A DNA stretch of 64,000 bases from Prosopocoilus inquinatus (lineage: Eukaryota > Arthropoda > Insecta > Coleoptera > Lucanidae), in contig CM069875.1 of NCBI GenBank assembly GCA_036172665.1, positions 11,736,001 to 11,800,000 on the forward strand. Reading direction: 5' to 3'. This document shows, one piece after another, positions 54,469 through 64,000 of the stretch (position 1 is its first letter; the number at the start of each line of letters is the position of its first letter). The notes below the pieces were generated by a model. The model worked only from the letters and a program-made list of their open reading frames with translations, ran no database searches and was not told where the DNA came from. A program made the position numbers and the translations under genes.

Positions 54469-54639
54469 TTATAACTGTGCTGAATTGTTTTTAAGCTTAA
54501 ATGAATCTATCTGTTAAGAAAGTTACAAATTAGTCTTGGTATGTGAAATGCACAACTTAATTTACTGAACAAGGAACTTTAGAAGAACAGTACCCATAAT
54601 TACTAACTGAAGTTTCAAAATAACGTGTCTAAAACAAAT

Positions 54640-55260
54640 GAATTTCAGTAGCACGTATTTCCTTTTCGAGCTTGAATGTCTGCTCTCATTTTTCTGGATA
54701 GGCTGGAAAGAAGGTTTCGGATTCTTTCTTAGGGAATCGATGAAAATTCTTCTTTTGCAACAATTCTGAGTTCATTTCTGGTCATGGGGGCCTTTTTTGA
54801 GCAAGTCCCATAAATGTTCGAACGGATTAAAATCAGGACTGTAAGTAGAGGCCATTCCAATGTTCGGATAAAACCTCATCCAGATACTGTATTACTGCAG
54901 CTGTTATGTGAGGGCGAGTGTGACCATGCATTAACACAAATATATCATACCCTATAACTCCAACATAGGCCGAAACATACTCTTGCAAGATGCCTTCAAT
55001 GTACCATTCAGCCATCGTTCTTCCGTTAACCTCCACAAGCTCTGTACTACCTCCCAACTTATATTACTCCAAAAGATTATTCCACCACCACACCGTCCGG
55101 TTTCCAAAGGTGAATCCTTGTTTCATTAGTAAAACGAATGTGCTTCCATACCTTCATAGTCCGAACAGCATGAACTCTAATCTTTGCCTTTTGTGTTGTT
55201 GAGAGAGACGAGGCACTACAGCAGGTACTCTAACATTTAAATCGACTTGTTTTAAGCTTC
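54640..55260 (-). pseudogene. Tc1-like transposase (DD34E), 3' two-thirds
   Basis: On the minus strand: RVHAVRTMKVWKHIRFTNET then RIHLWKPDG (the first catalytic position, usually FTDE, reads FTNE), then VNGRTMAEWYIEGILQEYVS, IFVLMHGHTRPHITAAV (usual HDN reads HGH), and in the next frame YSPDFNPFEHLWDLLKKGPH with the catalytic Glu. The order and spacing are those of Tc1 enzymes. Two of the three acidic residues are altered and there are frameshifts, so it is inactive. The N-terminal DNA-binding part is not recognised. Confidence 0.82.
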
Positions 55261-55269
55261 ATCTTATCG

Positions 55270-56616
55270 TATTAGAACAAACAGTAACTCTTTTACAATT
55301 CAATTCTTTATCGAGAGTTACCACTTTTATAGCATACGGTTCGCTGCTGTGGTTATTTCGCGGTTATTTCCCTCGAGGACTACGATGTGAAGAAGAGCTG
55401 CGTAACTATGCCCACTCAGTGGAAACGGCAGCGGGACTCAAAATATGTTACGATTAAGGGCGCCACTCAGCAGAAAAAAAACACGAGCAGATCATGATAT
55501 ACGGCCGGGAAAGTGTATCCCTGTATACCCACGGAAGGTACAACGCCCCAGGACCCACTTCCACAATAGTATACCACAGGTGAAAATAAAACCAGAAATG
55601 ATCTTTGAGTTCTCTCCCGCAAACGTAAAAACTATAAAATACATGTATAAATTCGGCAAAAATTATCTGTTTATTAATTCAAATAGGTTGAGTTGTCGGA
55701 CGCAGTAACATCAAAAGTATTAAGAATATTGACTTATACATGGTCCAAACTAAAGGGGTTTGGGCATAGGCGTGAGTACTCTCGCGTTGTTTAGAGTCAT
55801 TTAACATCTAAATAAAATATAAAAAAAGTCATGAAACACGCAAGGCCAAAATAGTAGTGAAGTGCAAAAAAATAAAACATTATGGAGAAAGCTCCAAAAT
55901 TACGGCAATTCGCAATTCTTAGTTGAGCGAAACAAACTGATAGACAAAAGAAAACTGGTAAAATTGAATTTATGGTACAATAATAGTATCAATAAACTCA
56001 TGATAAAAAGAAATGAAACTGACTAGGAAATAGAAAATGACCAGCAAAAGACTCACAGGCAAAAATATCCCCCCGTCGAGTTCGTAGATGTAAGGAAATT
56101 CAGTTCTAGTTTTCTCCGCGACAAACTTCCAAAGATATTACACTCCGTAATATGATATCACGCAACATGTCGCCAGAGAAGGAAAAGTCTTACGCTTCCT
56201 CTCCGGAGTTCGACGTCGAAGGGGGAATGAGTTGAAGGGATGGTAACAGTTTTCAAACGAAAGCGTTTCCCTCGACGCTTCGCACGAGGACGTCGTAAGG
56301 CCAGTACTAAACGAGGCGATAACCAGTCTGCTTAAACCCGACTTTAAAATCTGCCCGGGACTACTTGCTAGAAGGGAGAAAATGTGCGAATAAGAAACGT
56401 AAGTGGTAAACGCACATGGAAAACAAATGAGCAACAAAATGGAGAATCGACGTGGCGCTTACTTTGCCGTAAACAACAATAGTGATACGGTTTTGATCCG
56501 TTAACAATGGCTGGTTGAATTCTTCATCAACAGAACATTCAAAAGGGTATCGTGTTTCTTTTTTCTTTTTTAGTGTTGACAACGTCGTCGTGGGTTCTTG
56601 TTTTTCTTAATATACA
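55270..56616. other. Spacer without recognised gene
   Basis: Two patches of higher GC (about 55490-55560 and 56190-56300) have no known coding similarity. Open frames here are short and without motifs. Confidence 0.4.
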
Positions 56617-58235
56617 GCGTGTCCGGATTTCGTAGTGACAGCATGGGTAACTTTTGTATTTGAAGAGATAGAGAGATGGTTAAATTAGCAAAAAGGCACA
56701 GGTTCGAGAGCTCATTAAGAATCCATTTTCAAATTTTACTTGTCATTGCCAGTTTTGTTAAAATTTTATAAAAACAAAAATCTCCTAATTTCTTTTATTT
56801 GCTGTAACTTTTTGGTTACTTAACATATTGAGATGCGGTTTGAACTAATTTGCATGATAATTTAAGTACTTTTATCGGCATTAAAAACCAATCTCATTTT
56901 TGCAAATTCTTAGTAATCTAACCTAACCTCAAAATTTTAAATTGCTACCACTCAATTTTTTTGGTTCTTTTAAGAAAGAATTTTTTTTCTGAATGCAATA
57001 ATTTATCACATGATATGAAACTTCTTCAAAATGTTGAAACACTGAGCTTATTCTTTTTATGGGCAGAAATATCTAGTGCCATGATCTCAAAACTTTGTTT
57101 CTTGTTTATAAAATTATCTGTGAAATTATAGCTGTATTCGATTCACCGATTTGGATCGATTTAAATCGATCCAAACAGCTTTTCTGCGTTCGATTCCTGC
57201 TAGATCAATTAACCCCGCCATAATTTAAACTGATCGAAATCACCTCAAAATGATTCTGCTTATTTAAAAAATCTGTTAGATCATTTAGGATCGCGTAATT
57301 GTTTTGAAGTTAGAAATTTAATTAATGTGTGTAAACCTGATCGTTTCAGTACCAAGGATCATAATTTCATTATTGTGAACTGTTCCAAACTGATCTAAAT
57401 GAACCGATTCGACGCGTGAATCGAATGCAGCTTGTGTTTCGAAACAGAAAGCTGCTTATCATCGTACGTGCCTGTCAGACAATAGTGTCATTGTTACTTA
57501 CTTTAACTTAAAATGGAAAATTTTGAAAAATATGATAAATTTTGTACAGTCACGATCAACCTAATCGAGACTGTTGAAAGCTAACTGCGCCCTTGTTAAC
57601 GTTGATAATAAGGGTTACAGAACTGTCAATAGGTCTCGATTCGCTTGGTAGCGACCGTACGTATATCAAATGCTACAAGAACTTAGAACTCGTGAAATAT
57701 ATGAAGCTCAATATCTAGAAGAGGCTACTTATAAGGCTGCCGCAGTCCCACTGATCGTTCTTGGAAAATCGTGTACAAGCGATTAAAATTTCAACCAATG
57801 AAATCTTTTTGGCACAACATGCTCGTAGCTGATCTGATTTCGGTTTAAAATTTTAATCGCTTGTGCACACTTGGGTATCGATCAAGCAGTGGGACTGCAG
57901 CCTAACTTGAAAACAAAAATCAAAGTTTTTGTAATCACTAGCGATTTCTGTTCGTAAACACAAAAGTTCAGTTTTTCAAAAATTTGAAAAAGTTTTCATA
58001 TCATGTGATACATCATTGCATTCAGAAAGAAATTGTCTTAAAAGGGCCAAAAAAGTTGTTAGATACCAATTTAAAATTTTGAGGTTAGGCTAGATTACCA
58101 AAAATTGGCAAACATGAAATGGATTCTTATTAAGCTCTCAAAGCGGCATCTTTTTGCTAATTGAAGCAGCTCTCTATCTCTTCAATTACAAAAGTTACCC
58201 ATATTGTCCCTACGAAATCCGGACACACTGTATAT
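56617..58235. mobile_element. Inverted-repeat element W, copy 1
   Basis: Ends TATACAGCGTGTCCGGATTT and TATACAGTGTGTCCGGATTT are inverted with arms of 330 to 500 bp sharing TCACATGATATGAAAC and CTCTATCTCTTCAA blocks. It contains a nested MITE (57131-57432). A probable TA target suggests Tc1/mariner-type movement. No transposase. Confidence 0.7.
57131..57432. mobile_element. MITE nested in element W, copy 1
   Basis: Ends AGCTGTATTCGATTCACC and AGCTGCATTCGATTCACG are inverted; the interior holds several GATCRAT words and a perfect 24-bp palindrome at 57151-57174 (half-site TTGGATCGATTT). Non-coding. Confidence 0.6.
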
Positions 58236-59506
58236 GCGGACTGCAGGGTATCAATAAAGTATTAACTAAGTTTTATCGGAGAGTTGTACCCAGCCAACTT
58301 TTCCAATGATAAAACAAGAAAAGGGAATCCTTTCTCTTTAACGTTCAAATAAAAATTTCCTGAATTTAAATATTTTCATTTACAAAGAGTAATTATTTAT
58401 TACCATAGCTATTACTAGCGTTTCCAAAAAAATTAGGATAGCAACAATTAAATTTTTAAATTAAGACTAAAGTAAATAAACAAATATCAATTTGGGTTTC
58501 AAAAAGTTTGTGCAGCAGGAGGTTAATCTTTTCATGTAAAATTGAGACGATCTAATAGAAATTTTAAAAAGGGACCTGTTTTCCAAAATGCATTCTGTTA
58601 AGGCTGCTCGGCCACAAAATAGTTTTTTTCCATTTGCCAGGCTTATTTTTCATTAAAACCTTATGAAATTTTTTGGAAAATTTTTTAAATAAGTTCTGTT
58701 AGGCGTTTTTCAAGATTGCCAAAAAAGCCTTAAAAAATTAAAATTAAAAAAATTCGAAAATGTAAGCCTTTTGCAGTATTCAGTAATAATAAACCGTTTA
58801 GCTTTTTTTTAATTTTTAAAAATAAGATCAGGAAATGGGAAACAAATTTGAAATTTTCGGAAAGAAATCGCAGATGTGAATTCCTCAGGTCTAGTGTAAG
58901 AGAGGTGAATTCGCATATTCATTCACCCGATTTAGTGACAGATGAAGAGTGTGAATGAGAGCGAATGCGTTTCAGTGCGTATATGAGTGAAACACACAAT
59001 AAGCGCACCGTAAACACACGGACTCGACCGAAAAACGCTACCACGAAATAAAATACCTACAAATATTTCTCTTTTCAAAGTCGTGCTCAGATATAAATAA
59101 TACTTTTTGGCAAATTTTTTACGCTAGACTAAAAAAAAAAAAACATTTTTGTCATAATATACTTCTGCAAATCTGCAAGTCATACACTTAATTAGTTTTA
59201 AAAAGATCTGCAGATTTGTGTTATATTGTTATTTATTTGTGTAGAGTACTCATTTACCTTGACTTGACGTCATTAAAAAATCCTTGTTAATGCACGTAAT
59301 TAATATTATGTAATAACTCAGCAAAAAGTCTAGGGAAATGTTAACATTTTAGAAGTCGGCAGAGGAACACCAAAAATTCGATGTCACTATGGTTCCTGAT
59401 GTGTTCTGAGATGTGGAATGAATATAATACAGTTTTTACTATTTACCCTGCATTTAGTTCATGGGCTGTTGTCGATTTCGTTTAATGCGTAGTTATTTTA
59501 CGTTGT
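58236..59506. other. AT-rich stretch with nothing recognised
   Basis: A patch near 58870-59020 is rich in GTGAAT and GAATGAG words and GC-richer than the rest. No gene or repeat pair supported. Confidence 0.4.
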
Positions 59507-59614
59507 CCGACGAATCAGTTGATTGGTCGCAGTGGTCGGGATTTAAGATGCGACCATCGTCTATTGGTTGCATCTCAAATGCCGACCACCACGACCAATC
59601 AGCTGATTCGTCGG
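59507..59614. repeat. Near-perfect 108-bp hairpin
   Basis: Arms of about 48 bp (starting CCGACGAATCAGTTGATTGG, ending CCAATCAGCTGATTCGTCGG) are separated by about 10 bases with few mismatches. It may be a small foldback element. Confidence 0.75.
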
Positions 59615-60209
59615 TTTTTTAATATCTCCTATTAATACATTGTTTTAAGTACATTATGTCCTTTAAGTGGGCGTATTTTCTTGGTCTAATAACTGTCAAA
59701 TTTGGAAATATACGAGTATTAGCATTAACAACGATACTTAAATAATTTACATTTTATATGCATTAATATTAGTTTGGCTCCCTCTAGAATTACATCCTTT
59801 AATACGGTGATAAATTTATTTTAATTTGCTGTTCATTTAGACATCGAAAACAGGAAAAGAAATTAAAAAATTATGTTTTTCAAAATTACAAGGGGGATAT
59901 AATTTTTTTCTCTAATGAAATTAGTTAAGCCCCTGGAGATTTAAAAGGCGCGTATTTTGACATATTACACATTAAGAAAAAGTTCAGATTAATACCGAAA
60001 AAAAGGAACAACAGCTTTTTAGGTGAGTCAGACTAGGCTTAAGGGAATAGACACAGTTTCTGAAGGAACAATAATAGGTTCAGAAAAATCACTAGGTTGT
60101 GAAGGCGTTTGGTTTTTTACGTTTTTCTGTTTGCACAATTGGGAAAGTAGGTGTTATAGATAGGTAAATACTCGGGCAATAAATTATTTCTTCGATCTAT
60201 TTCAACTGA
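59615..60209. other. AT-rich spacer
   Basis: Nothing recognised. Confidence 0.35.
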
Positions 60210-60359
60210 ATAATGACAAGTTTTAATAAAGTCTGCATGGATTTTTCTCTCGAGACGATTTCTCCCAATTTTCTTCCCCAAATTCTTCCACCGATTTCAC
60301 AAATCTTTGGCGGGGCTAGATCTATCATTTTGTTTGAAGTTTCCACTAATTTGACGATG

Positions 60360-60719
60360 TTGACTTTGTTTAGGTATATTAGTCCGACAAACTATTGTTG
60401 TATGCCCTTTTTTCTGATACTTCAAACAAATCCAGTCCACCACTGGACACGACTTCTCATTGTGTTCTCCTCCTTATCTAAAACATGTTTTGTCCAATTT
60501 CGATATTTCTTGATTCTTCTTTTCTCTTGAACCATAATTTTTTTGATCCATTTTTTGTTTCATATATGACACTTTATTCGCACTGGACGGTTGAATTTCT
60601 TTTAATTCGACCTTGGCTAATTCCATTGCCTTTGCAGTTTGGATTGCAACTTCCAAAGTCAAATTTTGCATTGTTAATAATTTTTGTTGAGTAGCCTCAG
60701 ACTTAAGACCTGACACCAA
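60360..60719 (-). pseudogene. Gypsy Gag fragment with CCHC knuckles
   Basis: The minus-strand frame reads VSGLKSEATQQKLLTMQNLT, LEVAIQTAKAMELAKVELKE, then a basic linker to KLDKTCFR and a stop. Further along come HNEKSCPVVDWICLKYQKKG and HTTIVCRTN, zinc-knuckle spacing C-x2-C-x4-H-x4-C with the second Cys of one knuckle changed to Tyr. This is the end of a Gypsy Gag of a different family from the element at 26-33 kb (which lacks knuckles). No LTR or pol was found nearby. Confidence 0.75.
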
Positions 60720-60884
60720 TTAGTCACTAAGAGCTTCATTGGGAAAAGCACGTTTTGTGACGCTTGAGTACTTTTAGCAATATGAATACACAATAATAAA
60801 ACTAACAAAAAGCATTGGAGGATCGAATATAACAAGTTATACTGAATAACATTAATTACAGCTACAGCTTGCAACGTCTCGATT

Positions 60885-61753
60885 TGGATTATCGCGACTG
60901 TACAAAATTCATCAATATTTTTCAAAATTTTCCATTATAAGTTGAAGTAAGTAATAACACTGACAATATTGATAGGCACATAAGATGATAAGTGTGCTTT
61001 TTGTGTCGAAATATAAGGTATGTTCTTTTTACCGTAAAACTCGGAGTTTCACAGCGGCACTCAATAACCTTGAAAATTTGTATGTATTTTACACGCTCGC
61101 TGTTGATATTTTGTGAGCTTCCCCCGCATCAATCAAATAGAGATTTAGGTTAGAATGCATGTGTAAGTAACGGCCGAATGTCTAATTTGACTTATGCGCG
61201 GTGTCAATGGAAGTAATTTGTCTTCTTCAGGAATGTTTTGACTCAGCAAATCTCACCTCACTTATGAGATTTACTGATCTGAGTCGACTGTAAAACGAAC
61301 ACACCTATATCACAGATAATTTGATAAACAAAAAACAAAGTTTTACGATTATGGCACTACTGTTTTCTATCCGTAGAAAGAACAAGATCAGTGTTTCAAA
61401 ATTTTGAAGCAGTTTCCATATCATGTGATACATCATTGCACTCAGAAAAAAGTTCTCTCTTAAAAGAGCTAAAAAAACTGGGCGGTACTAATTTAAAATG
61501 TTGAGGTTAGGTTGAAGTACTAAAAATTTGTAAAAATCTAGTTGATTTTCTCATTTCAATATCTTAAGTAACAAAAATGATAGATTTTAGTTTTTGTAAA
61601 ATTTTAACTAAGTTGATCATGACAAGTAATATTTGAAAATGGTTTTTAATGTGCTCTTGAACTTGCACCTTTTTGCTAATTTAATCATCTCTCTATCTCT
61701 TCAAATACAAAAGTTGCGTATGTTGTCCCTACGAAATCCGGGCACACTGTATA
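60885..61753. mobile_element. Inverted-repeat element W, copy 2 (one end)
   Basis: On the minus strand it matches copy 1 from its left end (TATACAGTGTGCCCGGATTT) to about 57130, and then 57433-57570 (60885-61017 here). A different MITE (61018-61310) occupies the place held by the MITE of copy 1. Confidence 0.65.
61018..61310. mobile_element. MITE nested in element W, copy 2
   Basis: Ends AGGTATGTTCTTTTTACCGT and AGGTGTGTTCGTTTTACAGT are inverted, with TATA at both flanks. Non-coding; two GTGAGGTGAGATTT-like words and their complement near 61250-61275 form an inner hairpin around ACCTCACTTATGAGAT. Confidence 0.6.
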
Positions 61754-62494
61754 CTTTTAGATATTATTAAAAGCAAATAAATTCAGAAAATTAAAATGTA
61801 ATATTTTTGCTATTAATTTATGAAAAATTGGACAAGGAAACTTAAAAAACAAAAATTATCACTCAGGTTGACATTACCGTGGAATTGTTCAAAACTGAAG
61901 ATATCATATTACAAAATACAAATACATAAAGTTGAACATAAATCGTGAGAAAGAAGAAGTATTAGTAGTATTTGTGGAACCATTTTATACCGGGTGTCTC
62001 GCGACGTAATGTCACCAGTTCACCCACGTGATTATCTATTCAAGCTGAGTACAAAACTGTAATAAAGTTTTGTTCTAAAGTAAGCCGTTTCAGAATTACT
62101 GTTTAATATTCAACTTTTTATTTTTTTTTATTTTTAAAGTTCACCTAATCATATCTTCGTTCACCTAATAATCAATTCAAAGAAAAAAGAACTAATCAAG
62201 CAAACCGTTTTTCAAGAATAAGTGTTTTATAATTTTCGGTAAGTGAAAACACTGACACTGCTGAGTTATCTAAATTTTTTGGATTATCATAAAAAATACG
62301 TCGTATTCTTGAAAAACGGTTTGCTTTATTAATTTTTTGATTTGAATTGATTATTAGGTGAAGGAATAAATGATGAACGTGAAACTTTAAACTTATAGTT
62401 AATTTTTGGGTAGTACTTGCTCGTGAGAATTGCAGAGAATATGAAACAAATAAAAAAGCTTTTTAAAAAACGAGTTAAAAGAGTAATTTATTGA

Positions 62495-62545
62495 CTTACC
62501 TGACGTTTCGCAAATATAATTATTTGCTTTATCAAAACCGAATAA
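62495..62545 (-). ncRNA. Hammerhead-like relic downstream of PLE
   Basis: On the minus strand UUGAUAA, stem AGCAAAU/AUUUGC, GAAAC and GUC follow in hammerhead order, about 0.35 kb downstream of the PLE stop. The first core box differs from CUGANGA at two positions, so it would be inactive if related. Chance is possible. Confidence 0.3.
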
Positions 62546-62854
62546 CGGAAAGTATAAACAATATAGCCTACTATTTTTTTTTAATTAATTATGAAGAGAT
62601 TGTTAGTGGTAAAAAAAAAATTATCAGCAAAGATATAACTTGTAACCAAGAATATCATTACTGATGCGGCCAGGCCCGTCTTAACATATTCTCTAGTATT
62701 TACTGCAAGAGTTAGGGAAATCCTAGTAAAACCTAACTAGAGTATGCAAATAAATTGTTGTAACAAAAATTACAACAATTCTAACAATAATAAACCAATA
62801 AAATAAGATAATAATATAGTTTTTCTAATAAATAAACAGGGAAGTTTCCGATTA

Positions 62855-63300
62855 TTATGTCTCATCTAATAAACTTAGAAAACTACAAAATATATCGTTC
62901 AAATTTGCAAATCTGTTCTTTTATTAATTGAATTATTATACATTTTTATTTTACGCATTTCAATAAATCTACGTTTAAACGTGTTAGACTCCTGATAAAG
63001 AATTTTATCATTTTCAAAATCAAAAATATGTATGACTCTCATTCTTTTTTGGATATAATATTTATGCTCATCTAACCTTTTTTTTTTTAATTTTTACCAG
63101 TTTCACCTGTATAAGCTGAGTTACAACTTCGACAATTTACCTGATAAACTACATTTGGAGTTTAAGTGTTTATGTTTTTAAATTAGTAAAAATAATGTAA
63201 AAATTATCAGAAGATTTACTGCCTAAATGTAAATTAAATTTTTTAAAAAATGTTTGTAAGAATCATGTAAAGGTTCTATATAAGGTAATGATATGTATTT
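62855..63300 (-). pseudogene. Penelope-like GIY-YIG endonuclease fragment
   Basis: Minus strand: LPYIEPLHDSYKHFLKNLIY (linker after RT), then TPNVVYQVNCRSCNSAYTGE and TGKN (GIY-YIG core, YTG in place of YIG), then in another frame HKYYIQKRMRVIHIFDFEND, KILYQESNTFKRRFIEMRKI and finally NLNDIFCSFLSLLDET before the stop. Several frameshifts. Closer to the fragment at 44.6 kb than to that at 2 kb, so at least two PLE lineages are present. Confidence 0.78.
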
Positions 63301-63825
63301 TTTCCTGATTTTTTTGTAAATTGTTAGATATATTAACATTTTTAAATGCTTTAAACGATTATTTATTACTGATTAATAAGCTTTTCAGGTTAAGAATTTT
63401 GAATAAGATTTTTTTTAATTAAATTTAAATTTTCTGTTATAAATAATTTGTCTGAAAGTAATACTGCACGGTCAGTTAAACTAATAATAGTTAAACTTAT
63501 AAAAAAATTATTGAACATTAAATACTCAGCATTTCTGAAACGGTTTACTTTAGAACAAAACTTTAATAGTTTTTTTAATCAGTTTGAATTGATTATCACG
63601 TGGGTGAAGTGGTGATATTACGTCACGGGACACAGTGTATAATTTTTCGCTTATTGGAATCTGACTATAAATTACTAGTTATGTCTTAACACGATTTTTA
63701 TCTCGCACTCTGTGTAAGTATCCCATTATTTAATATGTATTTTATTTCCACTTCAGATTTTACAAAATGAAGATGCCAAGATGTTATAGAATTTTCGAAG
63801 ACAAGCTGACCACTATTTGACCATT

Positions 63826-64000
63826 ATGGAGACTTCGAATACGGTAGAAACCGTAACTACAAATTCCACCACAACGCCACTTTCTTCATTAACAACATCA
63901 AATCTAGAACCGATACTAGCAAAATCTAGTATATTTTCAAGACTTTTACCTAAATCGCACGGGGAATCCTCCGCAAAGACGACGACTAACCCTGATAAAA
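63826..64000 (+). CDS. Unfinished open frame at the window edge, unknown
   Basis: From the ATG at 63826 the frame is open to the last base: METSNTVETVTTNSTTTPLS then SLTTSNLEPILAKSSIF and FSRLLPKSHGES. It is Thr/Ser-rich and less AT-biased than its surroundings. TTTATTTCCACTTCAG at about 63742-63757 would serve as a 3' splice acceptor about 70 bp upstream. It could be the first coding exon of a host gene or ORF1/Gag of another element. No domain can be recognised in 58 residues. Confidence 0.4.
   Translation, partial: METSNTVETVTTNSTTTPLSSLTTSNLEPILAKSSIFSRLLPKSHGESSAKTTTNPDK

Larger units (their letters stand above)
61991..63641. mobile_element. Inverted-repeat element with CCGGGTGTC ends, containing a PLE fragment
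   Basis: The left end TACCGGGTGTCTCGCGACGT and right end TACACTGTGTCCCGTGACGT are inverted over about 120 bp (shared ACTTCACCCACGTGATAATC and TTCTAAAGTAAACCGTTTCA). TA flanks suggest a Tc1/mariner-type target. Inside are a 215-bp hairpin (62154-62370, arms around AACCGTTTTTCAAGAATA) and Penelope-like sequence. Confidence 0.7.

Overview
The window is AT-rich eukaryotic DNA that reads as insect intergenic or heterochromatic sequence, perhaps from a beetle, although the species cannot be fixed from sequence alone. The evidence is the transposon mix (piggyBac, hAT with a CGBP1-like zinc finger, PIF/Harbinger, Tc1/mariner, jockey-type LINEs, Penelope-like elements and a Gypsy with a tRNA-His primer site), the many long-inverted-repeat MITEs, and the lack of a recognisable host gene. 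One unfinished open frame at the right edge (63826 onward) is the only possible host exon.

The layout is nested mobile DNA from end to end. 0-1.3 kb is a PIF/Harbinger element with a TAA duplication. 2-3.4 kb is a Penelope-like element (PLE) whose GIY-YIG nuclease domain is split by a ribozyme repeat. 4.6-5.9 kb is a larger copy of that repeat, itself split by a hAT MITE. 5.9-8.1 kb is a four-deep nest of inverted-repeat elements. 11-16 kb is a TTAA element carrying an almost complete piggyBac and two ribozyme repeats. 16.9-24.1 kb holds two LINE families in the same orientation; the ORF2 of the second is split by a 2.2-kb hAT element. 24.7-33.9 kb is a Gypsy-type LTR element with 2112-bp LTRs, lying between two inverted arms of about 0.55 kb. 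34-38.9 kb holds long-inverted-repeat elements, an inverted unclassified repeat and a solo LTR. 39.4-43.6 kb is a minus-strand LINE with a PHD/CCHC ORF1. 44-64 kb holds PLE, Tc1, mariner and Gypsy fragments among foldback elements.

The most interesting system is the short repeat at 2.3, 4.6, 6.7, 11.3, 14.9 and 53.1 kb. On one strand it carries a type I hammerhead self-cleaving ribozyme: CUGANGA, stem II, GAAA, a tiny palindromic stem III, a GUC or GUA cleavage site, and a two-part stem I. Tandem units are about 0.3 kb. Four insertions share the same 3' terminus, and four are flanked by 12-14 bp target duplications. This fits a retrozyme-like, non-autonomous retroelement that passes through a self-cleaved circular RNA and is plausibly moved by a PLE. 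One copy is inserted inside a PLE. Most copies are inverted dimers with different inversion points.

Several nests give a relative order of insertion. PLE came before its ribozyme repeat; a ribozyme repeat came before the hAT MITE; an outer TTAA element came before piggyBac, and piggyBac before a ribozyme repeat; LINE came before the hAT. The Gypsy LTRs differ at one base as far as could be read, so that insertion looks very recent although its reverse transcriptase and integrase core are missing.
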